Source of the DNA: Lumbricus terrestris
Taxonomy: Eukaryota; Annelida; Clitellata; Crassiclitellata; Lumbricidae
Length of the DNA: 64,000 nt
Direction: 5' to 3'
Assembly: GCA_949752735.1 (NCBI GenBank)
Contig: OX457053.1
Location: forward strand, 22,621,318 to 22,685,317
Every line of letters begins with the position of its first letter. The first letter of the stretch is position 1. Under the pieces are notes generated by a model. That model saw nothing but the letters and a program-made list of their open reading frames with translations. It was not told the origin of the DNA and did not search any database. Shown here piece after piece: positions 31,693 through 43,735 of the stretch. Both the position numbers and the translations under genes were made by a program.

Positions 31693-32400
31693 GGTGGACA
31701 TGATGACATCTATGCTCGTTCATTCAGTCAGTCATTCAGTTCATTACTATGGCTCCACTTCAACATACCTATTCAGGAGCGTTCAGCCGATGCACAGGCT
31801 TTCCCAGTTGTTCATTAAGCACCTCAATTGGGAAAACACATCACTCTGGTCTCCTATTATAACTTATTTCAATAAGAACCTGTGATTCATTTGTCACTGA
31901 AATAAAAACGTGTCGCCAACAATAATTTTCGAAAAAAACTTCAAAATGGCATTTAAACTCGATGGCTCGAGACAATGGCTCCAAACATAATGGCTTAAGT
32001 TAACTGCTTGAAGTTAATGGCTTGAATTAAGTTAATAACCTGAAACTTAATGTTTTGAGTCAAAGGTTGAAACTTAATGGCTTCAGTTAATGGCGTAAGT
32101 TATTGGTATGAAGTTTACGTCAGCTGGCAGACCGTGGAATAAACATCGGACTATTAATGGTCAATGGTTGCCATAGTAACCACTCTTTCGGGCACCTGCT
32201 CTGAAGAGCAACAGGTGGCGCCAGATGCCAGATGGACCACGCTGATATGTAATGAGACGAATCTGCTGCAGCAGACACTAATGACGACGAGACCCAGACA
32301 TTATGTGCAAGGCAGATGAACACACTGCAACAGGGATTCCTTAGCAATGGTATCTGTAATCTCAACGCTACTGCAGAGTCAAAGATGCCCCGTTTTAAAT
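31693..32400. other. no gene; short degenerate repeats
   Basis: After the retrotransposon, 31960-32115 holds irregular repeats of AATGGCTTGAAGTTAA-like words. Nothing else recognisable. Confidence 0.5.
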
Positions 32401-32407
32401 GGATGGC

Positions 32408-32450
<43 letters not shown>

Positions 32451-32800
32451 TTGTGTCTGTGTTTGTCTTTGTGTGTGTGCCTGTGTCTATGTCTGTGCCT
32501 CTGTATGTGTTTATGTCTATGTGTGTGTGTGTGTGTGTGTCTATGTTTGTACCTATGTATGTGTCTATGTCTATGTGTGTCTGCGTCTATGTCTGTGCCT
32601 CTGTGTGTGTCTATGTATGTGGCTGTGCCTCTGTCTGTGCCTGTCTATGTATGTGTCTGTGCTTCTGTCTGTGCCTCTGTCTGTGCCTCTGTCTGTGCCT
32701 CTGTCTGTGCCTCTGTGTGTGTCTATGTCTGTGTGTGTCATTTTATGTGTGCCTGTCACCTGTGTCCATGTCCATGTCTGTGTGTATGTGCATGATCGTC
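32408..32800. repeat. TG-rich microsatellite with TGTGTCTATG/TGTGCCTC variants
   Basis: Starts as a pure TG run and decays into CTGTGCCTCTG and TGTCTATG words. Cys/Val-rich ORFs here are repeat artefacts. Confidence 0.9.
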
Positions 32801-33164
32801 CACTGATATTAATTTTTTTGCAAGAGGGAAACCACAATACAATGGCGGTTGTCACATTTCTGACGTGAGCATCAAAAATGCAAAGCAGGAATTAAGAACA
32901 TGTAAATATCCAGGCTACTTTATGTATCATTAGTATCATCAGTGCGACGAAATTTGCTAGAAACTAAAAAGTATGGGTAGTTTAAAATAAGTGTTAAGTT
33001 ACCGAGTTCCCCTCTTGTCCATATTATAAATACTTGTAGGCGTCCATGAATAGAAATATCCATGAATACATGCGTACATACATCAATCAATCGATCAGAA
33101 TCAAACGAATAAACAGTCTTCAACGGTTTGCGAAACTGAGAGCAGTTTATGATGTACACATACA

Positions 33165-33166
33165 TC

Positions 33167-33215
<49 letters not shown>

Positions 33216-33305
33216 CCACACAAACACACACATACACACACATACCCACACACACACACGTCCACACATACACACACACATACCCACACTCATACCCACA
33301 CATAT
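33165..33305. repeat. CA microsatellite with ACCC interruptions
   Basis: CA dinucleotides interrupted by TACCCA and TCCA. The host sequence around it shows no gene. Confidence 0.9.
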
Positions 33306-33811
33306 ACATATTTTCCTTTGCATCTACGTATGACGTATGTGATGTATGTAATTCATGCATATATTTACATAGCGCTATTCGTGTAATCTCTCTGGGCGTC
33401 CAACCAATCAGCGGCCGTTGTTGACACGGACCCATCCGGGCTTTTTTCTATGTCCCAAATGTTGCTCGGTGGATGGCGTTACCATATATCTCATCCTAAA
33501 ATATATAATCGCTCGTTTCAACAGTCGCTTTAAACCCTGAATTGCTCCGAACCCGTTTTCAGACGCGACCGAAACGTTCGACAGCCTTAAAGTCTGAAGC
33601 GAGCTGATATGAACGCCCATCACCATTCCCATAGAAGTCCATGTTAGTGTTGTCACGTGGTACTAATAGGTTCGACTCTATGGGAATATTATGGCGACTC
33701 TAAAGTTTATATCGAGATTGCGAATGGCAGATAGATATACAGACAGGCAGACAGACAGTCAGACAAACAGGCAGGCATATAGACGGACAGAGAGACAGAT
33801 ATAGTCATAAT

Positions 33812-34033
33812 TTGTGGGGCGCGGTGGTGTAGTGGTGGCGTCGTTGCCTAGAAGCCGGAAGGTTCTAGGTTCGAATCCACCTCCCCGCGTAAGGACCTTG
33901 GGCAAGTTCTTCACTCACAATTGCTCAGCGCTTCGACGTGAAACTCCGATGCAGCGTCCGCTCTGCATTCGGGAGCGCCTCTGAGTAGTGAGAACTTGAA
34001 GGGGCGCTATAACAAGTGCACATACAAACAAAT
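33812..34033 (+). mobile_element. tRNA-derived SINE, full length
   Basis: TGTGGGGCGCGGTGGTGTAG head, B-box GGTTCGAATCCACC, CTTGGGCAAGTTCTTCACTC, GGAGCGCCTCTGAGTAG and ACAAGTGCACATACAAACAA end. One of the cleanest copies, about 220 bp. Confidence 0.9.
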
Positions 34034-34039
34034 AATTGT

Positions 34040-34185
34040 ATACAGACAGACCGAGACAGAGACAGACACACACAGAGACAGACAGAGACAAACAGAAACA
34101 AAGACAGGCAGAAAGACACAGAGAGACAAAGACAGAGAGACAGAAAGAAATAGATACACAGAAAGATACAGAGACATACACTGAG
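34040..34185. repeat. GACA-rich microsatellite
   Basis: Degenerate GACAGA and GAGACA words directly downstream of a SINE tail. Confidence 0.8.
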
Positions 34186-34232
34186 GAAGAGGTCCATATC
34201 CATTTATGGTTTATCCTGTAAGCACGTTTACA

Positions 34233-34458
34233 TGTATGTTTGTATTTGCACTTGTTAGAGTGCCCCTTCACGCACACTATACTCAGAGGCGCTCCCGACT
34301 ACAGAGCGGACACTGAATCAGAGTTTCACGCCCAAGCGCTGAGCAATTGCGAGGGAAGGACTTGCCCAAGGTCCTTACTCGGCAGCTTGAGGTGGATTCG
34401 AACGTGCAACCCTCCGGCTGCAAGGCAACCAACACATCGACTACACCACTGCGCCCCA
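34233..34458 (-). mobile_element. tRNA-derived SINE, full length
   Basis: Minus-strand copy of the same family, facing the copy at 33812-34033. The B-box is altered to GTTCGAATCCACC preceded by CAC. 3' tail GAGCGCCTCTGAGTATAGT is present. Confidence 0.85.
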
Positions 34459-34704
34459 TATGATGTATTGCAAATTACATGCATTAAGCCCAGTATAATA
34501 CGTACGTCTCTGACGGAACATAATAATGCTTATCCAGTAATAGCTCTGTGTCTAAAATCTAAACGATGGGCCGTCAGAAAGACTGGCTTCTCATTCATGT
34601 AGATTATAGGCTTCAGAAGGTCTTCAAGTGTATACGCTGCGTGTGCATGCAGGCCGACTGAAAGACAGACACAGAGACAGACAAACATAGAGACAGGCAG
34701 GCAG

Positions 34705-34847
<143 letters not shown>

Positions 34848-35271
34848 CTGCGATAAAGATTCAAAAACAAGATATAATTATACGAGGAAAGAAGGAATGC
34901 TCTATATAACAGTGATATTGATGAATGTGAGAGGCCGAGAGGCACGGTATACGAGTGAGACAAGCGGAGAGGCAAAGAGACAGACAGACAGACAGAGACA
35001 GATAAACAGAGACAGGTCATTATATACACACATGCTTATGATGCATACTTACAGATGCATATAGACACACGAAAATACAGACAGACAACAAACCTGACAG
35101 GCAATAACTACACAGATTATACTGTACACTGTATGAGAGAAGTCTGCATATAGAGTCTACTGGGCACAACGCATGTCATATACGATAATATAAACATGCA
35201 TTATACCATACAATATGCAACGGATGAACATGCCTATTTGTCTGGATATATGGATATATACATATCACAGC

Positions 35272-35627
35272 CGGAGGCGGATCCAGGGGGGCCAAAATGG
35301 CCATGGCCCCCCCATTTAAAAATCCCATTTGGTTTCAACAAGCCATGAAATAAATGGAGCGGGTGAGAAAAACAGGATACGAGGTCCCCACCCCCATTAA
35401 AAAAATCGCATGGGATGTGGCCCCCATTTGATTTACCACACACTCGACTACAATGATCGACTGCGGCTGACTTGGTATCTTTTTCATGGAAAATTGGACG
35501 GACGACTTTAAAAAAGGTCATCAACTTTTTGGCGACGAACAACACGAAAGTTTTCCTCTGTCCCACCAACCAACCAACAAGAGCGAAAATTTTGGCCCCC
35601 CTTCGAAACGTTCTGGATCCGCCCTTG
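35272..35627. mobile_element. hAT-like MITE, GGGCGGATCCAGG family
   Basis: 356 bp. Left end CGGAGGCGGATCCAGG, right end CTGGATCCGCCCTTG. Flanks ATCACAGC and ATCATAGC give an 8-bp duplication with one mismatch. The body has CATGGCCCCCCCA like the 2.49-kb relative and, near 35500, an inverted copy of the GATGAC/GTCGTC hairpin module. Confidence 0.85.
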
Positions 35628-35649
35628 ATCATAGCATCTAATATTTACA

Positions 35650-35889
35650 CCCACACACCCACCAACACCCACACCCACACACACATACCCCCCCACACCC
35701 ACACCAACACACCCACACACACCCACACACACCCACACACACACACACATACCCCCCCACACACACACACCAACACACCCACACACACCCACACACACCC
35801 ACACACACACACACCCACACACACACACACACACACACCCACACACACCCACACACCCACACACACACACATACACACACACATACACA

Positions 35890-35928
<39 letters not shown>

Positions 35929-35936
35929 ACACACAT
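35650..35936. repeat. CA / CACCCA microsatellite
   Basis: CA dinucleotides with regularly spaced CCCA and occasional CCCCCC. The reading frames of Thr/His/Pro or Cys/Val are artefacts. Confidence 0.95.
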
Positions 35937-36532
35937 GCATGTGTGTTCATCTGCTCATGCTCGTGTATATCAGTATCAGTAGCAGATGAATATAGATTAT
36001 AGTCTATACATTATGCAATAAAACTTAATTGACAACTATGCTATATATACATATAATATACATGTATAATACAATCTCACATGAATATATATATATATAT
36101 ATGAATATATATATATGAATATATTATAAATGAAACCGTAAAGAAGCAGACGACTTATATTATTTGTTGTTTTGTGGTCTGGTTGGTCGTCTGCCCGGCC
36201 CTAGGTGGCGCCAACAATCGGTCTCTGGATATTGATGATCGTCGGACGGTAGGTTCGTCCACTGCTATACATGATTGTGGCCGACCCCCTTCCCCAACCA
36301 ACCCTCCCCCAATGCAATGCAGTCCATCCCGAATTATATATTATACGGAGCCGAAGTGCGTGCGAATTCGGGAAGGCATGCAGAGCAAGGTTTGGGAGAT
36401 CGGAGGGCGCTTCTGTATAAGCTTACGCGTTAAACACATGTTGTGCACCTGATGATCAGATGATTATTCAGATCTATTTGCATACTACAATATACATGTA
36501 CTGGCAATGTAAAAAACAGCCAGTGCCATTAT

Positions 36533-36641
36533 TTGTGGGGCGCGGTGGTCTAGTGGTGGCGTCGTTGCCTTGAAGCCGGAAGGTTCGAAGTTCGAATCCA
36601 CCTCAAGTCGCCGCGTAAAGGGGCCTTGGGCAAGTCCTTCT
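36533..36641 (+). mobile_element. SINE head joined to another repeat
   Basis: Intact head and B-box region of the SINE (GTGGGGCGCGGTGGTCTAG, then GAAGTTCGAATCCACC), stopping at GGGCAAGTCCT. From TCTGCTAAAAATAAATTCC onward the sequence matches 38205-38440 instead. The LINE-like SINE tail is missing. Confidence 0.75.
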
Positions 36642-37216
36642 GCTAAAAATAAATTCCAAGCAGGACTGAAAAGGAAAAGTTGCAATGAAAGGTGAAATGT
36701 ATTTTCACAATAACAGATATACGGCTTGTATATCTTGTAGGCCTATACAAGATATTTTTCATTAGTTAATTTAGTTTGGTAAATAATGAAACACCATTAC
36801 TGACAGAGAGAATAATTTCAGCCATATGCAATATTATGCATACATATAATATTATATGCACAATACATATATATACATAATATATGGATTTGGCATGGAT
36901 TTGTTATGGCGCCATATAAAGTGCCGTCATTATTATGCTTAACTTTTTGAGACACCAAAGAATACACATGATAAACATTGTATTATAGGTCCACATATGT
37001 ATGTATCATAACGGACCCTAATTGTTGTCTGCAGGATAAACAAGAGATTACTGTGTCCAATATCTTCTCCAAGTGGAGCAGATATTGGACATAAAGCAGT
37101 GCCTTTCATGCACTGAATGGGACGGCCATTAGGCCTAAAGAAAAATATATTCGAATGATTACTGATAAAGAAAGCACTTAGCTATGACAATGCATTTTAT
37201 GTGCACCAGAATATAT

Positions 37217-37334
37217 GCATGTATGTATGTATGTATGTATGTATGTATGTATGTATGTATGTATGTATGTATGTATGTATGTATGTATGTATGTATGTAT
37301 GTATGTATGTATGTGTGTATGTATGTATGTATGT
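37217..37334. repeat. GTAT microsatellite
   Basis: About 29 GTAT tetramers, almost perfect. Confidence 0.97.
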
Positions 37335-37504
37335 TGCCTATGTCTGACATCACGATTTCTATAGTGTCTTCCTTGAATACATAGGGCTAACCATCGATTT
37401 TGTTTTGGTTAAGCGCCGATGAATAAGCTAGTTCCCGCGACTTTGCTTTTGTGGGCGCTGTACAAGTCTCGAGATTACGATTGCAGAGTGCGACCAGTGG
37501 CGGA

Positions 37505-37927
37505 CAGGGTTGCCACTCTGCAGATTTTGAAAAAAGGTCAGATCTGGTCAAAAAAAGGCTGGAAAGACTAGATTGACAATTTGTCTAAAAAATACATGAA
37601 TTTTTCAATTTTTTTCGGCTTGAAATTTCTGACGACCTTTTTTAGTCGTCCGATGATAAAAATTTGCTCTCTTCTCCTTCCCGAAAAAATTTCCGATGAC
37701 CTTCTTTTTTAGTTTTTTGCTCTCAAATTTACAATGTTTGGTCACAATTCAAAAAAATATCGATTTTTGTCACGTCTTTTGTACATTTTCACTTTTTAAA
37801 AAAATGTATGTAAAAAAGTCGGAAAACCCCGTGTGAAAAAAGCTAGATCCTAACCAAAAAACCTAGAAACCTAGACATGACCGAAAAAACCTAGATCTCG
37901 GTGGAAAAGCTATGAGTGGCATCCCTG
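37505..37927. mobile_element. hAT-like MITE with perfect 8-bp TSD
   Basis: 423 bp with ends CAGGGTTGCCACT and AGTGGCATCCCTG (12 of 13 inverted). Flanks are GTGGCGGA on both sides (37497-37504 and 37928-37935). The target is an R1 copy: GAGTGCGACCAGTGGCGGA... continuing GTTAA. Contains TTTCTGACGACC-T-run-AGTCGTC, the shared module. Non-coding. Confidence 0.9.
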
Positions 37928-38229
37928 GTGGCGGAGTTAAAAGCAGAAAAAAGTTTAAAACAGTTAATAAGATGACTGCATGAATGCGATTGTTAATGTA
38001 GCTGAGGTTGACGGCATTTTAAAGGTGTCTAACGACAGTCGTTAATTTTAATGTTGCAGTATTTTCTTATTGGTTGGTTTTCTGAAAGGAAAATGAGAAG
38101 CAGTGGACCACGCAGTACGTGTTTATAAGCCTACGCAGATACGCTCACTACTTCCATAAGTCCCAACAGGGTCTTGTCATAAAAACCCCAAGAGTGACAG
38201 AGAGTCTGCTAAAAATAAATTCCAAGTAG

Positions 38230-38368
38230 GCCTACTGATATTTGAAATTGATTGGATATAGAAATTATGTACGTTTGTTTATTATACTTTGTATGTAGCC
38301 TACACCAAAATGCGGATAGCAATTGGTATATTAAAGAATATTCTAATCTTATCTTATCTATACTGTGG
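38230..38368. mobile_element. 139-bp insertion flanked by TAG
   Basis: The sequence CTGCTAAAAATAAATTCCAAG followed by AGGACTGAAAAGG is continuous at 36641-36675 but is interrupted here by 139 bp with TAG on both sides. This behaves like a small insertion with a 3-bp duplication. Class unknown. Confidence 0.45.
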
Positions 38369-38693
38369 TAGGACTGAAAAGGAAAGTTGCAATGAAAGGT
38401 GAAATGTAGGCTATTTCACAATAACAGTTAGGCCTACTTCACGAAAATGCCGAGATGAAAACTTTAAATAATCTATCATAATGATACCCTGCGAATTAAT
38501 AATTAGAAAGTTTGCAAGTTATATGCCTAAAGCCCTAAACTAGCAATAGGCTATGTTTCAGAAATTTGAAGATTACGATTACCGGATTACAAAATAATAG
38601 CCTAGCCTACTTATGACAACGAGGCCGTTGCCACCGACTGAAATTAATTTGGCAGACGACAGCTTTTCTAGCCTACTACTAGGCCTAGTAGTT

Positions 38694-38919
38694 TGTCTGT
38701 TTGTATGCGCACTTGTCATAGCGCCCCTTCAAACTCGCTACTCAGAGGCGCTCCCGACTACAGAGCGGACACTGCATCGGAGTTTCACGCCGAGGCGCTG
38801 AGCAATTGCGAGTGAAGGACTTGCCCAAGATCCCTACGCGGCGACTTGAGGTGGGTTCGAACTTGCAACCCTTCGGCTGCAAGGCGACGACCATACCCAC
38901 TACACCACCGCGCCACACC
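38694..38919 (-). mobile_element. tRNA-derived SINE, full length
   Basis: Minus-strand copy with GGCGCGGTGGTGTAGTGGGT head, a GGTTGCAAGTTCGAACCCACC B-box region and the GAGCGCCTCTGAGTAGCGA tail. Same family as 33812-34033. Confidence 0.88.
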
Positions 38920-38934
38920 AATGCCTATTTGCGT

Positions 38935-39001
38935 TTTTAACGACACTGTGTAGTAGCAATGATCGTTAGTGTCGCCCTCCTCCTTAACATAGGCTTGGGA
39001 C
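38935..39001 (+). repeat. interspersed repeat R1, split by a hAT-like element
   Basis: GTTTTTAACGACACTGTGTA, AATGATCGTTAGTGTCGCCC and CTCCTCCTTAACATAGG end at CTTGGGAC, where the 2.49-kb element is inserted. The R1 match resumes at 41493 with the duplicated CTTGGGAC. Confidence 0.6.
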
Positions 39002-41492
39002 CAGGGGCGGATCCAGGAATTTTCGAAGGGGGGGGCCAAAAAATTTTTGGGCTGGGGTCGGAAAATTTTTTCGTTGATCTTTCGCTGAAAAATCTGATGA
39101 ATTTTTTTAGTCGTTTTTGGCCGAAACCAGAGTTTAATCTAGCCCCCACCTCTGGGGAATTGAGGTTTCCGGAGGGGTAGACAATTGACCGTCTGAAGAC
39201 AATGATGAGGCGCGCAGCGCCAAGAGTGGTAGGGGAGGGGTGTGGGGAGGGAATATGCCCTCCCCACCAGAAACTTTTTGAATTTTCACATTGCAATGGT
39301 AGCATTTTAAGCTGTTATCTTAACAAAATAGCTGTACTTTTCAGTGCTTATAAGAGTGCCATAAGGTCTCAATAAATACAGACTTTACTTAAAAACTTCT
39401 TTCCCGAAAACTAGATGTTCTTTTTTAAGTAATCCGCCGGAAATCTTCAAAAAGGGTGTTCAATTTTCCTTCCCAAAACACTGATGACATTTTTTGGTCA
39501 TCCGTGCAAAATCTTTAAAAAGGTGTTTAATTTTTCGTCTAAAAAGAGTGACGACTTTTTAGTCTTCCGTGCGAAATTTTCAAAAAAGGTGTTCAATTTC
39601 GCATCCCAAAAAACTGATGACTTTTGTAGTCATCCGTGCAAAATCTTAAAAAAGGTGTTTTAATTTTTCGTCTAAAAAGAGTAATGACTTTTTGGTCTTC
39701 CGAGCGAAATTTTCAAAACGGGTGTTTAATTTCGCATCGCAAAAAACTTTGTTGTAGTCATCCGTGCGAAATCTTAAAAAAGGTGTTTAATTTTTCGTCT
39801 AAAAAGAGTGATGACTTTTTAGTCTTCCGTGCGAATTTTTCAAAAAATGTGTTTAATTACGCATTCCAAAAAACTGATGGCTTTTTGTATTCATCCGTGC
39901 GAAATCTTAAAAAAGGTGTTTAATTTTTCGTCTAAAAGGAGTGATGACTTTTTAGTCTTCCTTGCGAAATTTTCAAAAAAGGTGTTCAATTTAGCATCCC
40001 AAAAAACTGATGTTTTTTGTAGTCATCCGTGCGAAATCTTCAAAAAAAGGTGTTTAATTTTTCGTCTAAAAAGAGTGATGACTTTTTAGTCTTCCGTGCG
40101 AAATTTTCAAAAAAAGGTCTTCAATTTAGAAACAAAAAACTGATGACCTTTTGTAAACATCCGTCCGAAATCTTTTAAAAGGTGTTTAATTTTTCGTCTA
40201 AAAAGAGTGTTGACTTTTTAGTCTTCTGTGGGAAATTTTCAAAAAAACTGTTTAATTTCGCATCCCAAAAAACTGATGACTTTTTGTAGTCATCCCTTGC
40301 TAAATCTTAAAAAAGGTGTTTAATTTTTCGTCTAAAAGGAGTGATGACTTTTTAGTCTTCCGTGCAAAATTTTCAAAAAAGTGTGTTCAATTTAGAATTA
40401 AAAAAACTGATGACTTTTTATATTCATCCGTGCGAAATCTAAAAAAGGTGTTTAATTTTTCGTCTAAAAAGAGTGATGACTTTTTAGTCTTCCGTGCGAA
40501 ATTTTCAAAAAAAGGTCTTCAATTTAGAATCAAAAAACGGATGACCTTTTGTAAACATCCGTCCGAAATCTTTAAAAAGGTGTTTAATTTTTCGTCTAAA
40601 AAGTGTTGACTTTTTAGTCTTCCGTGGGAAATTTTCAAAAAAGGTGTTTAATTTCGCATCCCAAAAAACTGATGACTTTTGTAGTCATCCGTGCGAAATC
40701 TTAAAAAAGGTGTTTAATTTTTCGTCTAAAAGGAGTGATGACTTTTTAGTCTTCCGTGCGAAATTTTAAAAAAAAGTATGTTCAATTTAGAATTAAAAAA
40801 ACTGATGACTTTTTATATTCATCCGTGCGAAATCTTAAAAAAGGTGTTTAATTTTTCGTCTAAAAAGAGCGATGACTTTTTATTCGTCCGTGCAAAATTT
40901 AAAAAAGGTGTTCAATTTCGCTTTCCAAAAACTGATGACTTTCTAAGACTAGAATAAATAAAATACTTCCCACTACTGAATGAAATATAGTAAGATATAA
41001 ATAAAAACAAGGAGTAAACATGTATTATCATTCACCGCATTTTCTTGCACATATAGATTAAACTCAAAACTTAACATGTTTCGCCCTGAAATTTTTTTGG
41101 CATCTGCAAAAAATAAATTACATCCCAAACACTGTTGATCGTGTTAACTTGATTTGTAATTAATAGTTAGTTGTAGTTAGTTATAATTGTGTTTATTGGT
41201 GTTAATGTTTTTACAATTTACTACGAATATATACACGAATAACATACATTGCATGCCATAAATCATAGTTGGATACTGTTGAAAGATTGTTTCATTTCGA
41301 TGCTTTATATAAAGACAATGCAATTGCGTGAGAGACTTAGATTAGATTTTAATTGCATTTATACATTAATTCTCCTGTGCATGACTGACACCCTGAAATT
41401 TTTTTTGGGCCCACCCCATGGGGGGGCCACGTCCCATGGTGATTTGAAATGGGGGGGCCATGGCCGGATTGGCCCCCCTGGATCCGCCCCTG
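39002..41492. mobile_element. 2.49-kb non-autonomous hAT-like element with internal array
   Basis: Ends are a perfect 16-bp inverted repeat, CAGGGGCGGATCCAGG and CCTGGATCCGCCCCTG, flanked by the perfect 8-bp duplication CTTGGGAC (38994-39001 and 41493-41500). No transposase ORF is present. About 1.5 kb of the interior is a tandem array (39405-40950). The right 80 bp is shared with the 161-bp MITE at 805-965. A segment near 39250-39300 (CCCTCCCCACCAGAAACTTT) has an inverted relative in the element at 42331-43281. Confidence 0.92.
39405..40950. repeat. ~131-bp tandem array (dimer of ~65-bp units)
   Basis: About 12 higher-order units, each with two related halves. The halves share CCGTGCGAAAT, A-runs, GGTGTTTAATTT or GGTGTTCAATTT, and GATGACTTTTTAGTC. 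Spacing of TAGTCTTCCGTG is about 127-135 bp. GATGAC/GTCATC around the T-run can form a hairpin. The ORFs of 85-97 codons repeat the same peptide and are artefacts. Confidence 0.9.
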
Positions 41493-41706
41493 CTTGGGAC
41501 AGACACCAGCTGGCCCTATAAGCACAGATGTTCAATGCACTGTAGTGTAGAGGCAGCATCTCGTCTGCGAGGTCTACTTAGTCGTCTGACCCCAATATCC
41601 GGTTGACAAGAAGTCCGAGTCAGCTGAAGCTTAATTGACATGACAGGGCGTAGCCAACGCATCGGCCTACACGGACAAGTGTATTTTCCGAGGCAGCCAT
41701 TCAGAG

Positions 41707-41800
41707 TCGTAATCTCCAAACTTCTAAAGCGCCACTCGAAAGCCAAGTGCAGGGCACCAGCTTATTCGCCAGCGCTGCGTTGAGTCAAAAGAGTAGGCCC
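41707..41800 (-). mobile_element. LINE-B 3' end fragment
   Basis: GTCGTAATCTCCAAACTTCT, AAAGCGCCACTCGAAAGCC and GGGCACCAGCTTATTC match the 3' end of the copy at 7243-7775. Confidence 0.6.
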
Positions 41801-42330
41801 AGTCAAAACTAAAAAGAAAATCCAGGTCCGGTATCCAAAGGAGGTCTGGGTCCTGTATTAGAACGGTGCATTGAGAGAGCACTTCCAAGCCTTCGTAAGT
41901 TCGTATATTTAAGAAACATTTAGAACTGCTTTGGAGGCCTATTTAGCATTTATCGGGCTACTCCTCTAGTGAAGTTAGTAAATTATAATGTTGAAACCGC
42001 GACTATTATGGTCAAAATTAACAGCGCTTTAAAGGTGTCTAATTGGAAACGGGGTTTGGCTGCCTTGACGCAACAAGACGTACACATCGGACTACATCTT
42101 TCCATCCTCCAAAGTAAATTTTTCCAAATCAGACGACAATAAACATAAATATTTAACTGCTCTGGACTGCACAGAAATGCTTGTACAGTTACACAAATTC
42201 ATTTAGAACTACACTTTTGTGTAGAACTACAGACAAAGGGTTTTCACAAGGGGTCATTGGACAGTAGGCCTGTCACTAACCACAACACCCGGGTCCGCAT
42301 TAGCGGCATTAGCTTTAATGCAGCCCTGCC

Positions 42331-43281
42331 CAGGGGCTTCTATCCCTATACATGGCGGGCGCAGCTTGCGCCCAATGAAAAATAGGGGGGGGAATTAAAA
42401 GACAGCCAAAATTCACGTCGGTTGGGGGGGGGAAAGGTCGGACATAGAGGGCAGCGTTCAATCTAGGCATCACTAAAGGACGATAGTAAAGGAAGATCCC
42501 CCCAGAAAATACTTCCCCTCCATATAAATTTGGACAAAATGGTAGGCCTAATGGTTTTTTTATACACTTTGAGTTTTTAGTTAGGCTACTATCTGCATTT
42601 TTTAATTACATGAACTGCTATAACAGCTATAATATAGGCCTACTATAAAAAATTTCTATTACATGATTATATTTTTTAAAAATAAATAAAACAATCATAT
42701 TATAATTGAAAAAATAATGTTAGGCTAATACAAATACTATTTTGCACAACTAAATGGCTTCTCTCCAATGTTATCTTTCAAATTTGTTCCATGAACACTT
42801 AGTAAAGCAACATCATTATTACGTGGGCTTACAATGTAGGACCTACATTGTATTTTATTGTATTGCATTGTGTTCTAAAATTTATGTAACGCCTCTCGAG
42901 TGCACACTGATCAGAGGCGCAAAACATAATTATGGCTGCCCAATTTTGGCAGCAATTCCTCCACTGAAACAGTAGAGTAATTTTGCTAAGAGGGCAGCTT
43001 AAAAGGCTGAAATTGCAATGCGGAAATCTCAAAAATTTCTTATGGGGAGGGGCACATTCTCCCTCGCCATACCAGGTCCCTTCTCAGCGCTACACATGCT
43101 TCGGCGATCGTCTGCTGGATGCTCATTTGTCCCTCTCCAAACAAACCTTCATTCCCACGTACACTAGAGGAGGGCATGCGCTAGATTGCATTATATTGCA
43201 TACATAGAGGAAGGCCGGTCCAGAAAAGGGGGGGGAGAAAATGGATTGCGCCCGGTTGCTTAGGGGGGATAGAAGCCCCTG
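42331..43281. mobile_element. hAT-like non-autonomous element with perfect 8-bp TSD
   Basis: 951 bp. Perfect 16-bp inverted ends CAGGGGCTTCTATCCC and GGGATAGAAGCCCCTG, flanked by GCCCTGCC (42323-42330 and 43282-43289). No transposase. Near 43140-43200 the plus strand encodes FIPTYTRGGHALDCI, which resembles a piece of a LINE endonuclease domain, so it may have captured LINE sequence. Confidence 0.92.
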
Positions 43282-43289
43282 GCCCTGCC

Positions 43290-43370
43290 TGTGTGTTTGC
43301 CGATTCTGTAAGGTTAGGCCCCCACAGTTTTATTGAAGGGGGGGCCTCCACACATGTTAATCCGGCCCTG
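43290..43370. mobile_element. right end of an older hAT-like element
   Basis: Ends CATGTTAATCCGGCCCTG at 43370 after a G/C-run-rich segment, the GCCGGATTAA terminal family also seen at 4802-5084. The left end may be the diverged GGGTCCGCATTAGC near 42290; the element at 42331-43281 would then be nested inside it. No matching target duplication was found on the left. Confidence 0.5.
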
Positions 43371-43412
43371 CTTGAGACAGGCACTGTCAGAGCAAAATGG
43401 CGGAGTTAGGCC
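43371..43412 (+). repeat. interspersed repeat R1 (fragment)
   Basis: CTTGAGACAGGCACTGTCAG, AGCAAAATGGCGGAGTTAGG: the R1 core beginning exactly at the edge of a hAT-like terminus, at the site homologous to the insertion point at 39001. Confidence 0.5.
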
Positions 43413-43584
43413 TATCTCTACCACTGAACATGTGACAAGCCAAAGCCTTTACCGATGTAGCTAAAATGGCATATCAGTGATCGAAGCAGTTTATTGTACA
43501 AGATCAAGTCCGACATTCGTTGAATCGTCAGACTTAATCTCGGGACTACACCTTTGTTAATCTACAAAATTCATTAACATGTAG

Positions 43585-43735
43585 CATCCATCCATCCATC
43601 CATCTATCCCTCCATCCATCCATCCATCCATCCATCCATCCATCCATCCATCCATCTATCCCTCCATCCATCCATCCATCCATCTATCCCTCCATCCATC
43701 CATCCATCCATCCATCCATCCATCCCTCCCTACCT
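43585..43735. repeat. CATC microsatellite
   Basis: CATC tetramers broken three times by the same CTATCCCTC variant, showing internal duplication of a longer block. Confidence 0.95.

Noticed and set aside
33812..33890. tRNA gene
   Set aside because: A- and B-box-like sequences belong to the head of a ~220-bp SINE with many copies; no complete cloverleaf was identified.
43140..43207. Endonuclease-like peptide FIPTYTRGGHALDCI
   Set aside because: Too short to name a protein; kept only as a hint that the surrounding hAT-like element may have captured LINE sequence.
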